Notes: generated from the sequence alone by a model not told the origin. A stretch of 26,857 nt of DNA from Longivirga sp036510975 (GCA_036510975.1 DATCCY010000055.1:1-26857), one strand, 5' to 3'. Positions 1-8,525 are shown, counted from the first letter of the stretch. Program-made: numbers and translations.

Positions 1-325
1 GCCGGTCGGCCCACGACTCGACGGCGGGCCCGTCGACCTCGACGGTCGCACCGCAGGAGCGGCACACGAGGTGGTGGTGGTGCGTCGCGACGCGGCAGCG
101 CCGGTACAGCGTCTCGCCGTCGTCGCGCAGCAGGGTGTCGACGTCGTCGTCGGAGGACATCGCGGCGAGCGAGCGGTAGACCGTGCTGAGTCCGACCGAG
201 TCGCCGCGGCGTACGAGCTCGGCGTGGATCTCCTGCGCGCTGCGGAACTGCTCGAGGTCGTCGAGGACCGCGAGCACCGCGGCGCGCTGACGTGTCGTGC
301 GGCGCGCCGGCTCGGTGCCGGTCAT
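1..325 (-). CDS. zur: Zinc uptake regulator Zur (Fur family), 3' end cut by window
   Basis: Fur-family metal-responsive repressor; Zur members bind Zn(II) and shut off zinc-import genes. About 108 N-terminal residues are visible from an ATG at 325. Residues 10-56 form the winged-helix DNA-binding part, with the typical recognition-helix sequence GLSTVYRSLAAM. Then come a run of four His (82-85) and CRSCG (Cys88, Cys91), the metal sites of the family. The following VEVDGPAVESWAD resembles Zur more than Fur. The start overlaps the TGA of the upstream ZIP gene as ATGA, so the two are almost certainly co-transcribed and translationally coupled. The C-terminal end, including any second Cys pair, lies beyond the left edge. 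Zur rather than Fur is inferred from the motif, the ZIP partner and the Zur-like operator upstream. Confidence 0.9.
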   Translation of the reverse strand, partial: MTGTEPARRTTRQRAAVLAVLDDLEQFRSAQEIHAELVRRGDSVGLSTVYRSLAAMSSDDDVDTLLRDDGETLYRRCRVATHHHHLVCRSCGATVEVDGPAVESWADR

Positions 326-1041
326 GCGAACGAGGCCACGACGTACATGAACGCGATGCCCGCGATCGTGGTGAGCAGCGTGACGCGCGACGGGTGGTGC
401 GCGTGCGCCTCCGGGAGGATGTCCGAGGTGGCGAGGTAGGTGAGCAGGCCCGCGAAGGCGCCGAGGTAGAGGGCGAGCACGGAGTCGGGCGGGGAGATGA
501 GCCTGGCGACCAGCACGCCCGCGACCGGGGCGAGCGCGTCGAGGGCCAGCGCGATGATCGAGTTGCGTCGGCTGTGACCGGCCCGGCGCATGAGCGTCAC
601 GGTGTTGAGGCCGTCGGCGAAGTCGTGGGCGAGGACGGCGATTGCGACCGCCCAGCCGACCGTGGAGCTGACCTGGAAGGCCAGGCCGATGCCGAGGCCG
701 TCGAGGAAGGAGTGCCCGATGAGGCCCGCGGCACCGAGCGTGCCGCTGACGTTGTGGTGGTGCTCGCCGTACTCGGAGTCGACCGGTTCGTGGACGCCGG
801 CGGCACGTTCCACGACGTGCAGCACGAGGAAGCCGAGGACGAACGCCACCATGAACGCCGGGACGCCGTCCGGCACACCGCCGAGCCGGAACACCTCCGG
901 GATCAGGTCGAAGGCCACCAGCCCGAGCAGGATGCCGGCCGACGCGCCGAGCACGAGGTGCATCCGGTCGCTGGCCCGCAGCGCCACTAGCCCGCCCGCG
1001 GCTGTGGAGAAGAAGGTGCAGATCGCGAGGAGGAGGGCCAC
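322..1041 (-). CDS. ZIP family metal (zinc) transporter
   Basis: Integral membrane divalent-metal importer, 239 aa, with about seven to eight hydrophobic segments. The two signature helices are visible: GHSFLDGLGIG (His110, Asp114) and HDFADGLN (His139, Asp143), which form the metal path in ZIP proteins. A His-rich stretch (EHHHN) lies in the loop before them, as is common in this family. The GTG start at 1041 is preferred because it sits 6 nt after a good -10 hexamer. It shares an operon with zur, overlapping it by 4 bp, and a Zur-box-like sequence covers its promoter. Zinc import under Zur repression is therefore the likely role. Specificity for zinc over iron or manganese is inferred from context only. 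Confidence 0.9.
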   Translation of the reverse strand: MALLLAICTFFSTAAGGLVALRASDRMHLVLGASAGILLGLVAFDLIPEVFRLGGVPDGVPAFMVAFVLGFLVLHVVERAAGVHEPVDSEYGEHHHNVSGTLGAAGLIGHSFLDGLGIGLAFQVSSTVGWAVAIAVLAHDFADGLNTVTLMRRAGHSRRNSIIALALDALAPVAGVLVARLISPPDSVLALYLGAFAGLLTYLATSDILPEAHAHHPSRVTLLTTIAGIAFMYVVASFA

Positions 1042-1047
1042 GGACCC

Positions 1048-1076
1048 ACCCTGGGCTTGTTGGGAATGATTGTCAA
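1048..1076 (-). promoter_or_regulatory. Promoter of ZIP-zur operon
   Basis: Reading the minus strand, a perfect -35 TTGACA (1076-1071) is followed by a 17-nt spacer and a -10 CAGGGT (1053-1048). The GTG start lies 6 nt further on, so transcription should begin at or next to the start codon (leaderless mRNA). It is the best -35/-10 pair in the window. Confidence 0.75.
1061..1075 (-). promoter_or_regulatory. Putative Zur box over the ZIP-zur promoter
   Basis: The plus-strand 15-mer TGGGAATGATTGTCA matches the actinobacterial Zur consensus as I remember it (TGAAAATGATTTTCA) at 12 of 15 positions. It sits inside a 19-bp imperfect palindrome (1062-1080, arms GGGA/TCCC and TGA/TCA). It overlaps the -35 hexamer and part of the spacer, so bound Zur would block RNA polymerase. 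This suggests that zinc-loaded Zur represses both the transporter and itself. Confidence 0.7.
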
Positions 1077-1096
1077 TCCCGAGAAGCGGGCTCCGG

Positions 1097-1492
1097 TCAG
1101 AACCTCCCGGCCAGCCGCAGCACGCACATGACGAGGAGCGCGAGCACCGCGAGCCCGCGGATCACGCGGGCGGGCCAGGTGAGGATCGGCCAGGACAGGG
1201 CGAGCAGCCAGCCGAGGAACACGGCGAGCACGAGGAGCAGGAGGCCTGCCCAGGCCCACGGCAGCGCGAGTCCCGCGACCAGCACGACCGCCAGCGTCAC
1301 AGCCACGAGCAAGGTCGGGAGGCGGTGCAGGATGATCAGCGGACCGGCGCTGTGGCGCACGAGCCACCGACGCGCGGGGGACGTCGGCGGCGCGGGTGCC
1401 GCGGCCGCCGGCTTCCCCGCGGGATTGCGGTGGCCCGGCCTCGGCGCGCGCTGCTGGGGTCGCCGGGCCGGGTGTCGCTTGCTCTCGGGCAT
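1097..1492 (-). CDS. Small conserved actinobacterial membrane protein (DUF6703-like)
   Basis: 131-aa protein of unknown function. The first 40 residues are basic and rich in Pro and Arg (cytoplasmic). They are followed by about three hydrophobic segments: residues 60-80, 82-100 and a last one ending near the basic C-terminus LRLAGRF. The arrangement resembles small actinobacterial membrane proteins annotated DUF6703, recalled from memory and not checked. It ends about 55 bp before the ZIP start on the same strand. It is divergent from the 1551 gene and has its own candidate -10. No enzymatic motif is visible. Confidence 0.7.
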   Translation of the reverse strand: MPESKRHPARRPQQRAPRPGHRNPAGKPAAAAPAPPTSPARRWLVRHSAGPLIILHRLPTLLVAVTLAVVLVAGLALPWAWAGLLLLVLAVFLGWLLALSWPILTWPARVIRGLAVLALLVMCVLRLAGRF

Positions 1493-1498
1493 GGCGCC

Positions 1499-1504
1499 AT
1501 CGTC
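1499..1504 (-). promoter_or_regulatory. -10 element of the 1097-1492 gene
   Basis: Minus-strand GACGAT ends 6 nt before the ATG at 1492. It has the conserved A at position 2 and T at position 6 of an actinobacterial -10, suggesting leaderless transcription. No clear -35 is visible. Confidence 0.45.
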
Positions 1505-1538
1505 GCATCCCCGCCCCCGTGCCTCACGCGCAGCGCCG

Positions 1539-1544
1539 TACCGT
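1539..1544 (+). promoter_or_regulatory. -10 element of the 1551 gene
   Basis: TACCGT ends 6 nt before the GTG at 1551, the same spacing as at several other genes here. Leaderless transcription is likely. Confidence 0.55.
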
Positions 1545-1550
1545 GGGGGC

Positions 1551-1946
1551 GTGCTCGTCGTGACCCGCCATCGACTCCCGCTCGCGGGCTACGACGACAC
1601 CACGTCCGCCCTCGCCGCGGCCCGCGACACCCTCGCCACCCTCTCCGAGCAGCAGGGCTATGTCCGCGGTTGGATCACGCGCGCCGTCGATGATGCCGAC
1701 CTGCTCGTCGTTGCGCACGAGTGGGTCGACGCGGGGTCCTACCGCCGCGCGCTGTCGGCGTACGACGTGAAGCTGCGCTGGCCCTTCCTGCTCACCGCGC
1801 TCGACGAGGCCACCGCCTTCGAGGTGCTCGTCTCGCGCACGCCGGAATCGGTCGTCGAGAGACCGAGCGCGCTCGCGGCCGACGCCGGGACCGTGGGGCT
1901 CGGGCACGCTGCGGCCGAGCACGTCTCGCCGGGCGAGTTCGGGTGA
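1551..1946 (+). CDS. Antibiotic biosynthesis monooxygenase (ABM)-fold protein
   Basis: 131-aa protein. The first 95 residues look like a dimeric alpha/beta-barrel (ferredoxin-like) ABM/heme-degrading fold. They begin with a beta strand LVVTRHRLP, then a helix of an averaging type (ALAAARDTLATLSEQQGYVRGWI), then a strand LLVVAHEWVDAGSYRRAL and a later helix. The last 35 residues are low-complexity and probably disordered. Despite the family name, members act in varied small-molecule or stress roles, and no substrate can be read from the sequence. The GTG start was chosen because of the -10 TACCGT 6 nt upstream; longer in-frame extensions into 1128 run antisense to the neighbouring gene. Its stop overlaps the next gene's GTG by 4 bp, so the two are coupled. 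Confidence 0.75.
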   Translation: MLVVTRHRLPLAGYDDTTSALAAARDTLATLSEQQGYVRGWITRAVDDADLLVVAHEWVDAGSYRRALSAYDVKLRWPFLLTALDEATAFEVLVSRTPESVVERPSALAADAGTVGLGHAAAEHVSPGEFG

Positions 1947-2392
1947 GGTTCGTCGACCTCGCCGACGGCGGACGGCGGCTGGCCGAGCTGCTCACCCCCG
2001 AGGTCGTCGCGGATGCCGTCCTGCTCGCCGTGCCGCCGGGCGGCGTGCGGGTCGCAGCCCCCGTGGCCGACGCTCTCGGCACCGACGTCCCGCACCTGGT
2101 CGTCTCGCGCCTCGTCGTCTCGCGCACCGACGACGGCGTGAGCGTCGAGGTCCCGGTCGACGTCACCGGCCGTCGCGTCGTCGTGGTCGACGACGGCGTC
2201 GAAACGGGGACGGCGGCTCGGGCGGTCGCCGTCGCGGTGCGCGAGGCAGGAGCGGCGTATCTGGTCCTCGCGGTGCCCGTCTGCCCGCGCGAGGTCGAGG
2301 CCGACCTGCGCCAGCGCTACGACGTCGTGATCGCCGTCACGCGACCGCTCGTGCGCAGATCCCTGCGCTGGCACTACGAGACGTTCGCGTAA
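1943..2392 (+). CDS. Phosphoribosyltransferase-like protein
   Basis: 149-aa protein with a type I phosphoribosyltransferase core. The PRPP-binding loop is visible as VVVVDDGVETGTAARAV (about residues 75-91): hydrophobic strand, two Asp, Gly, Glu-Thr-Gly-Thr. A later strand LVLAVPVCP precedes an R/Y-rich C-terminus. It is short and lacks a recognisable nucleobase hood, so the substrate is unknown. The GTG start overlaps the previous stop (GTGA), indicating translational coupling with the ABM-fold gene. It ends 65 bp before glyS. An enzyme of purine/pyrimidine salvage is possible but unproven. Confidence 0.8.
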   Translation: MRFVDLADGGRRLAELLTPEVVADAVLLAVPPGGVRVAAPVADALGTDVPHLVVSRLVVSRTDDGVSVEVPVDVTGRRVVVVDDGVETGTAARAVAVAVREAGAAYLVLAVPVCPREVEADLRQRYDVVIAVTRPLVRRSLRWHYETFA

Positions 2393-2395
2393 CCT
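2390..2395 (+). promoter_or_regulatory. Candidate -10 for glyS
   Basis: TAACCT overlaps the stop codon of the upstream phosphoribosyltransferase gene. It would start a leader of about 55 nt carrying the GGAG (2447-2450) ribosome-binding site of glyS. No convincing -35 is visible. Confidence 0.35.
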
Positions 2396-2457
2396 GGCCT
2401 CCCCGCGGGGATCCCGCACCACCACTCGCCGACACACCAGCCGGATGGAGCACTCCT

Positions 2458-3843
<1,386 letters not shown>

Positions 3844-3852
3844 CCTCCCCCC

Positions 3853-3913
3853 GCTGAGACTGATCATCCGGCTGCTTCCCGGGTCCTGAAGCGACCAGCT
3901 GATCAGTCTCGGC
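3853..3913. terminator. Large palindrome after glyS, probable terminator
   Basis: 14-nt arms GCTGAGACTGATCA (3853-3866) and TGATCAGTCTCGGC (3900-3913) pair with a single G-T type mismatch. Inside are further pairable pieces, GCTG-CTTC (3871-3878) with GAAG (3888-3891) and CAGC (3896-3899). It lies 9 nt after the glyS stop and just before the next promoter. There is no T-tract, which is common for actinobacterial terminators. It could also be a dispersed palindromic repeat. Confidence 0.6.
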
Positions 3914-3934
3914 GATGGGGTGGCGGTTGGGTCG

Positions 3935-3940
3935 TAGGGT
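3935..3940 (+). promoter_or_regulatory. -10 element of the 3947 gene
   Basis: TAGGGT ends 6 nt before the ATG at 3947. It is a near-consensus actinobacterial -10 and implies a leaderless transcript. No -35 match is visible. Confidence 0.6.
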
Positions 3941-3946
3941 CGAGGT

Positions 3947-5176
3947 ATGACTCAGCGTGAGTACGACGTCGTCGTCTTCGGGGCGTCCGGGTTCGTCGGG
4001 CGGATCACGGCCGACTACCTCGCGGCGCACGCGCCGTCGGATCTGCGGATCGCGCTGGGCGGGCGCTCGCTCGAGCGGCTCGCGGCGGTCCGCGACGGCC
4101 TCGGCGAGGTCGCCGCCGAATGGCCGCTCGTCGTGGCGGACACCTCGGACGAGGACTCGGTCACCGGGCTCGCGCGCTCGACCCGGGTCGTCGCGACGAC
4201 CGTCGGGCCCTACGCGCGCTACGGCCTGCCGCTCGTCGCCGGCTGCGCCGAGGCAGGCACGCACTACGCCGACCTCACCGGCGAGGTCCTCTTCGTCCGC
4301 GACTCGCTGCGGTCCTACGCCGACGCAGCACGCGCGTCAGGTGCCCGGATCGTCCACTCCTGCGGGTTCGACTCCGTCCCGTCGGACATCGGGGTGCTGC
4401 TGCTCGCCGAGCAGGCGCGGGCCGACGGCGAGGGCACCCTCGAGAGCACCACGCTCGTCGTCCGCTCGATGCGCGGTGGCATCAGCGGCGGGACCATCGA
4501 CTCCGGACGCGCCATGGCGCAGGCGATCGCGGCCGACCGGTCGCTCGCGAAGGTGATGGTCGACCCCTACGCGCTGAGTCCGGACCGGGCCGCCGAGCCC
4601 GACGCCGGCCCGTCGCCGGATGCGGTGCGGATCCGGCGCGACGCGGCCGTCGGCGCGTGGGTGGGCCCGTTCGTGATGGCGCCGTACAACACGCGCGTGG
4701 TGCGGATGAGCAACGCGCTGCAGGACTGGTCCTACGGCCGGACCTTCCGCTACCGCGAGGCGATGGCCTACGGCGACGACCTGGCTGCGCCGCTGCGCGC
4801 GGTCGGAGTCTCCGCCGGGCTCGCCGTCGGGATCGCGGCCCTGGCCTTCGGGCCGACGCGGGCGGTGCTGGACCGCTTCCTTCCCGCACCGGGCGAGGGC
4901 CCGGACGAGGAGACGCGGCGCAACGGTGGCTTCGACATCGAGATCCGCAGCCGGACCACCAGCGGCGCCGTCTACCGTGCCGTCGTCGCGGCCCAGGGGG
5001 ACCCCGGCTACCAGGCGACCGCGGTGATGCTGGGGGAGAGCGCGTTGACCCTCGCCCTCGACGGCGAGCTGCTGCCGGAGCGCGCCGGGGTCCTGACCCC
5101 GGCGTCAGGACTCGGCGTACGGCTGGCCGAGCGGCTGCGCACGGCCGGCTTCACGCTCACGGTCGACCGGGTCTGA
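3947..5176 (+). CDS. Saccharopine dehydrogenase-like / trans-acting enoyl reductase family protein
   Basis: 409-aa NAD(P)-binding oxidoreductase-like protein. The Rossmann loop is VVVFGASGFVGR (GxSGxxG, residues 8-19). It is followed by RIALGGRSLERL and a strand VVATTVGPYARYG typical of the saccharopine dehydrogenase family. CGFDSVPSDIGVLLL and SMRGGISGGT are hallmarks of the mycobacterial branch annotated trans-acting enoyl reductase (Rv2449c/Rv2953-like). Rv2953 acts in phenolic glycolipid/dimycocerosate synthesis; whether this one reduces a lipid or polyketide cannot be told, since no polyketide or lipid cluster is nearby. True lysine-pathway saccharopine dehydrogenase activity is unlikely. 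The ATG is fixed by the leaderless -10. It is convergent with the 5188 gene, with an 11-bp gap. Confidence 0.85.
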   Translation: MTQREYDVVVFGASGFVGRITADYLAAHAPSDLRIALGGRSLERLAAVRDGLGEVAAEWPLVVADTSDEDSVTGLARSTRVVATTVGPYARYGLPLVAGCAEAGTHYADLTGEVLFVRDSLRSYADAARASGARIVHSCGFDSVPSDIGVLLLAEQARADGEGTLESTTLVVRSMRGGISGGTIDSGRAMAQAIAADRSLAKVMVDPYALSPDRAAEPDAGPSPDAVRIRRDAAVGAWVGPFVMAPYNTRVVRMSNALQDWSYGRTFRYREAMAYGDDLAAPLRAVGVSAGLAVGIAALAFGPTRAVLDRFLPAPGEGPDEETRRNGGFDIEIRSRTTSGAVYRAVVAAQGDPGYQATAVMLGESALTLALDGELLPERAGVLTPASGLGVRLAERLRTAGFTLTVDRV

Positions 5177-5187
5177 CACGGACGTGC

Positions 5188-5667
5188 TCAGGCAGGTCGC
5201 GAGCCGTATCCCCCGGTGAGCACAGCGCCGTGGAACGACCGCGACCTCGCAGGGTCGACCCACACCTTGAACAGCTCCCACCTGCCCGCGACCCGCCGTA
5301 TGGCGAACACGTCGGCGCGACCCTCACGGACTTCCCAGCCCTGGTTGCCCAGGGTCTCGGCGAGGAAGGTGAGCGCGGCGGGCGCGGCGGGCGCGGTGAG
5401 GCCGTCGAGCCGCACGTCGACCCGCCACTGGTGCCGCCCCTCCCGGTCGTCGCTGGTGGCGGGCGCGCCCAGCCGCACAGCGCCGGACGGGAGCCGCACC
5501 CCGGTGGGAAGCCGCGCACCGGTGTCGGTCGACGGGGCCGAGGTCGTCGAGGCCCGCACCGGAGCCTGCGGGTCGATCGGGCCGACGGGGAGCGCGCCGT
5601 AAGAGCGGCACAGGGGGAGGAGGGAGAACGCCGCCGCCGTGGCGAGCGTCTGGACGACGTAGCGCAT
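5188..5667 (-). CDS. Small exported or membrane-anchored protein of unknown function
   Basis: 159 aa from the ATG at 5667, preceded by the purine-rich GGGGGT. The N-terminus MRYVVQTLATAAAFSLLPLC looks like a signal peptide. A Cys follows the hydrophobic stretch, but LPLC is a poor lipobox, so lipoprotein status is doubtful. Residues 28-70 are a Pro/Thr/Ser-rich linker. The rest is a compact domain with QWRVDVRLDG, LAETLGNQGWEVREGRADVFAIRR and RWELFKVWVDP, resembling a small alpha/beta fold. I do not recognise the family. The frame stays open to 5775, but that extension lacks a good start signal. The VOC gene upstream on the same strand ends 162 bp away. Confidence 0.65.
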   Translation of the reverse strand: MRYVVQTLATAAAFSLLPLCRSYGALPVGPIDPQAPVRASTTSAPSTDTGARLPTGVRLPSGAVRLGAPATSDDREGRHQWRVDVRLDGLTAPAAPAALTFLAETLGNQGWEVREGRADVFAIRRVAGRWELFKVWVDPARSRSFHGAVLTGGYGSRPA

Positions 5668-5829
5668 GGCTACCCCCGTTCGGGTGCTGCTTGCGTGATC
5701 GATCAGCCCCGGCATCGACTCGTAGCGGACAGGGTCTTCAGCCCGGTGAGCGGCCCGCCCGCGAAGGTTGAGCAAACCGTTCGTCTCGGTCCACGGGCAG
5801 CCACTCGGCGCGCCGTGCCGTCCTTGCCC

Positions 5830-6477
5830 TCAGGGTCGGATGGGGAGGTCCAGGTGCACGACGCCCTGCGTCGAGCGGCACCGAACAGCCGTGACCCCGC
5901 GCGGGCCTCGAGCCACGTCCACCGCGAGCTCGTGCCCTGCGAGCCATCGGTCCAGGCGTTGCGGGTCGGCCTCGACGGTGATCCGCTCGAGCCTCGTGCC
6001 GCCGCCGCGGTGAGCCGCGGGCGCCGTCCCCGGGAGCGGTGTGCCGTCGGCCCACGCGATGAAGAACGGCAGCGTCCGGTCCGGTGCGCCGGCCGACGGC
6101 AGGCCGGCGAGCTGCCAGCGCAGCTCCCCGCCCTCGCTCGTGAACCGCGACCCGGGCACGACGTCGAGCCCGAGACGGGCCGCGGTGGCCGCCATGTCGT
6201 GCGTCCGCACCGCCCAGCCGCCGCCGGCGCTCCCACGCGCCATGTCGGCGACCCAGGTGCCGAACGCGTTCTGAGCCGCCACCGCGGGTTCGACCACGGC
6301 GACCAGCTCGAGGTACGTCGGACCCAGGGGCACGATCCGGTTCGCCGTGCCCCAGGCCGGATGGTGACCGCCGGGCAGCGCGACGAGCCCGTGGTCGGTC
6401 AGCAGCCGGGCCGCGGCGACCTCGAGGTCGGCGACGCCGATGACGACGTGGTCGATCTCGAGCTGCTCGGTCGACAT
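5830..6477 (-). CDS. Glyoxalase-like (VOC) domain protein
   Basis: 215 aa. It begins with LEIDHVVIGVADLEVAAARL, the usual beta-alpha start of a vicinal-oxygen-chelate module. Next come GGHHPAWGTANRIVPLG and TYLELVAVVEP, giving the His and Glu expected of the PF13468-type glyoxalase-like domain. A second half (WAVRTHDMAATAARLG; DRTLPFFIAWADGTPLPG) completes the paired modules. The substrate is unknown. The ATG at 6477 lies 14 nt after the stop of the membrane protein gene on the same strand, so they are probably one operon. The frame runs open further upstream to 7038, but only antisense-like sequence is encoded there. Confidence 0.85.
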   Translation of the reverse strand: MSTEQLEIDHVVIGVADLEVAAARLLTDHGLVALPGGHHPAWGTANRIVPLGPTYLELVAVVEPAVAAQNAFGTWVADMARGSAGGGWAVRTHDMAATAARLGLDVVPGSRFTSEGGELRWQLAGLPSAGAPDRTLPFFIAWADGTPLPGTAPAAHRGGGTRLERITVEADPQRLDRWLAGHELAVDVARGPRGVTAVRCRSTQGVVHLDLPIRP

Positions 6478-6491
6478 CGGGCTCTCTGCCG

Positions 6492-7256
6492 TCAGGTCTT
6501 CGTGAGCGAGCTGCCGGAGCCGAACCGGGCACGCCACTTCTCGCGACGCGCGTCCTCCGCCGAGAACCGGGCCTCGGCCTTGGTCGTCTTCTTCTCGCCG
6601 TAGAACCGCTTGGCCCAGTACGACGTCGGCTTGGCCAGCCGGATGGAGCCCACGAGCGAGACGATGGGGATCACGAGCCCGATGAGCCCGGTCGGGATCT
6701 TGCCCTTGAGCATGCAGATGATCGTGTAGCCGATGTGGATCACCACGACAACCATCGCGAACCAGACGTTCTGGTCGCTGGCGCCACCGGAGAGTCCGAG
6801 CGGGGCCGCCCCGATGAGCAGGCCGGCGCCGACGACCACTGCGATCATCACGGCGTCGATCGACTTCTTGCCCTCCTCGGACCAGTACACGTCCTCGACG
6901 TGCAGCCACAGCGCGAACTCGTCGAGGGCGAGCGCGGCGCCGGCTCCGAACAGTGCGCCGAGGATCTCCTGACCGGGTGACCCGGGCGAGTAGCGGAACT
7001 CGAGCAGCCCGGTCACGAGCACCAGGAGGATGCCCCACACCTGGTGGTGCACGTGCACCCCGCCGATGTGGATGTCGTTGATCAGCCCGCCGCCCTCGCC
7101 GTCCTGCGGGGTCTCGGGCTGCGGCTCGGCCCCGCGGCGCCGGATCCTCAGCGTGATCGACCGGGTGATCGCATACGTCACGAGGAAGCCGATGAGCACC
7201 CAGAGGGCCGCCGACCGTTCCGTGTCGATGAGGTACGTGCGGTACCAGTCGGCCAT
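6492..7256 (-). CDS. Conserved integral membrane protein of unknown function
   Basis: 254 aa with about six hydrophobic helices: residues 17-35, 73-87, 98-112, 134-153, 164-182 and 188-205. A charged His-rich segment, INDIHIGGVHVHHQVWG, lies before the second helix. DEFALWLHVEDVYWSEEGKKSIDAV lies between the third and fourth helices; its conserved-looking acidic and His residues could form a metal or ion site, which is inference. The C-terminal 45 residues are basic and cytoplasmic. The ATG at 7256 is supported by a -10 TAGTTT 6 nt upstream. It is the first gene of a pair with the VOC protein. No named family is recognised. Confidence 0.8.
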   Translation of the reverse strand: MADWYRTYLIDTERSAALWVLIGFLVTYAITRSITLRIRRRGAEPQPETPQDGEGGGLINDIHIGGVHVHHQVWGILLVLVTGLLEFRYSPGSPGQEILGALFGAGAALALDEFALWLHVEDVYWSEEGKKSIDAVMIAVVVGAGLLIGAAPLGLSGGASDQNVWFAMVVVVIHIGYTIICMLKGKIPTGLIGLVIPIVSLVGSIRLAKPTSYWAKRFYGEKKTTKAEARFSAEDARREKWRARFGSGSSLTKT

Positions 7257-7262
7257 GCGGGG

Positions 7263-7268
7263 AAACTA
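7263..7268 (-). promoter_or_regulatory. -10 element of the 6492-7256 gene
   Basis: Minus-strand TAGTTT ends 6 nt before the ATG at 7256. Leaderless transcription is likely. Confidence 0.55.
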
Positions 7269-7322
7269 CCGGGTGATCGCTGCCCCCGCGTGACCATGGG
7301 CCGCCAGCGTCGTCCCATGGGC

Positions 7323-7328
7323 GAGAAT
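7323..7328 (+). promoter_or_regulatory. -10 element of the dus gene
   Basis: GAGAAT ends 6 nt before the GTG at 7335. The same hexamer with the same spacing precedes the 13636 gene. It decides the start against the in-frame ATG at 7317, which lies upstream of this element. Confidence 0.5.
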
Positions 7329-7334
7329 GGGACG

Positions 7335-8525
7335 GTGACCCATCCCGGCTTCGAGCTGCTCGCGCGCGGCGGCGTCCCCGTCGTGCTCGCGCCGATGGCC
7401 GGCATCACCAACCGGGCGTTCCGCCGTCTCGCCCGCGAGAACGCCCGCGCGGCCACCGACGGCGCGGCGACCGGCATCTACGTCACCGAGATGATCACCT
7501 CGCGTGCCCTCGTCGAGCGCAACGTCGAGACGATGTCGATGATCGCGACGGATGCCGACGAGTCGCCGCGCAGCGTGCAGCTCTACGGCGTCGACCCGGC
7601 CACCGTCGCCGCGGCGGTGCACCTGCTCGTCGCCGAGGACCGTGCCGACCACGTCGACCTGAACTTCGGCTGCCCGGTCCCGAAGGTCACGCGCAAGGGC
7701 GGTGGCAGCGCGCTGCCGTGGAAGCGCGGACTGTTCCGGGCGATCGTGCACGACGCCGTGGCTGCGTCCGCCGACGCCGCCCGCGCCCACGGCCGTGACC
7801 CGGTGCCCGTCACGGTGAAGATGCGGATGGGCGTCGACGCCGACCACCTGACCTACCTCGAGGCCGGTCGCGCCGCCGCCGAGGAGGGCGCGGCCTGGGT
7901 CGCGCTGCACGGCCGGACGGCGTCTCAGCTCTACGGCGGCGAGGCTGACTGGTCCTCGATCGCGCGGCTGGTCGAGGAGCTCGAGCCCTACGGCATCCCC
8001 GTGCTCGGCAACGGCGACGTCTGGACCCACCGGCACGCCCGGCGGATGGTCGAGCAGACCGGAGCCGCCGGGGTCGTCGTCGGCCGTGGCTGCCTGGGTC
8101 GGCCGTGGCTGTTCGGCCAGCTCGCGGCGTCGTTCACCGGTCGCGACGTGCCCACCGACCCGGGCCTGCGCGAGGTCGCCGCCACCATGCGCCACCACGC
8201 GGAGCTGCTCGCCGAGGTGCTCGGGCCGGAGAAGGGCCCGCGCGACTTCCGCAAGCACATCGCGTGGTACCTCAAGGGCTTCGTCGTACGTCGGGAGGTC
8301 CGCCAAGGTCTCGCCCTGGCGAGCAGCCTCGCCGAGATCGACGACCTCATCGCGTCGATGGACCTCGACCAGCCGTGGCCGGGCGAGGTGTCGGAGGGTC
8401 CGCGCGGGCGCACCCAGCCGGGAAGGCGCGTCGCCCTGCCGGACCGGTGGCTCGACGACCCCGACGACCTCGTGGGCTTCCTCGACGACCTGGGCGCCGC
8501 CGAGCTCGCCGTCTCCGGCGGCTGA
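7335..8525 (+). CDS. dusB: tRNA-dihydrouridine synthase (DusB type)
   Basis: FMN- and NADPH-dependent reductase that converts specific uridines in tRNA D-loops to dihydrouridine. It is a TIM barrel of 396 aa, somewhat longer than E. coli DusB. Visible: the FMN-binding start VVLAPMAGITNRAFRRL; ITSRALVERN; SVQLYGVDP; the catalytic-Cys motif LNFGCPVPKVTRKGGGSAL (Cys113); VTVKMRMGVD; WVALHGRTASQLYGGEADW; and PVLGNGDVW with GVVVGRGCLGRPWLF (phosphate binding). A C-terminal helical domain carries RDFRKHIAWYLKGF, and a basic/acidic tail of about 60 residues follows. The GTG start is chosen from the leaderless promoter. It is followed 50 bp later by the FrnE-like gene. Confidence 0.95.
   Translation: MTHPGFELLARGGVPVVLAPMAGITNRAFRRLARENARAATDGAATGIYVTEMITSRALVERNVETMSMIATDADESPRSVQLYGVDPATVAAAVHLLVAEDRADHVDLNFGCPVPKVTRKGGGSALPWKRGLFRAIVHDAVAASADAARAHGRDPVPVTVKMRMGVDADHLTYLEAGRAAAEEGAAWVALHGRTASQLYGGEADWSSIARLVEELEPYGIPVLGNGDVWTHRHARRMVEQTGAAGVVVGRGCLGRPWLFGQLAASFTGRDVPTDPGLREVAATMRHHAELLAEVLGPEKGPRDFRKHIAWYLKGFVVRREVRQGLALASSLAEIDDLIASMDLDQPWPGEVSEGPRGRTQPGRRVALPDRWLDDPDDLVGFLDDLGAAELAVSGG

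Noticed and set aside
2393..2457. T-box riboswitch in the glyS leader
   Set aside because: Only 65 bp are available, with no T-box sequence or specifier stem; too short.
4120..6603. Open frame of 827 codons on the plus strand
   Set aside because: It crosses real genes on both strands and encodes Arg/Gly/Ala-rich sequence without any motif.
7044..7334. Longer start for the dihydrouridine synthase (including ATG at 7317)
   Set aside because: The extension lies over the opposing gene's promoter and upstream of the -10 hexamer; conserved sequence begins just after the GTG at 7335.
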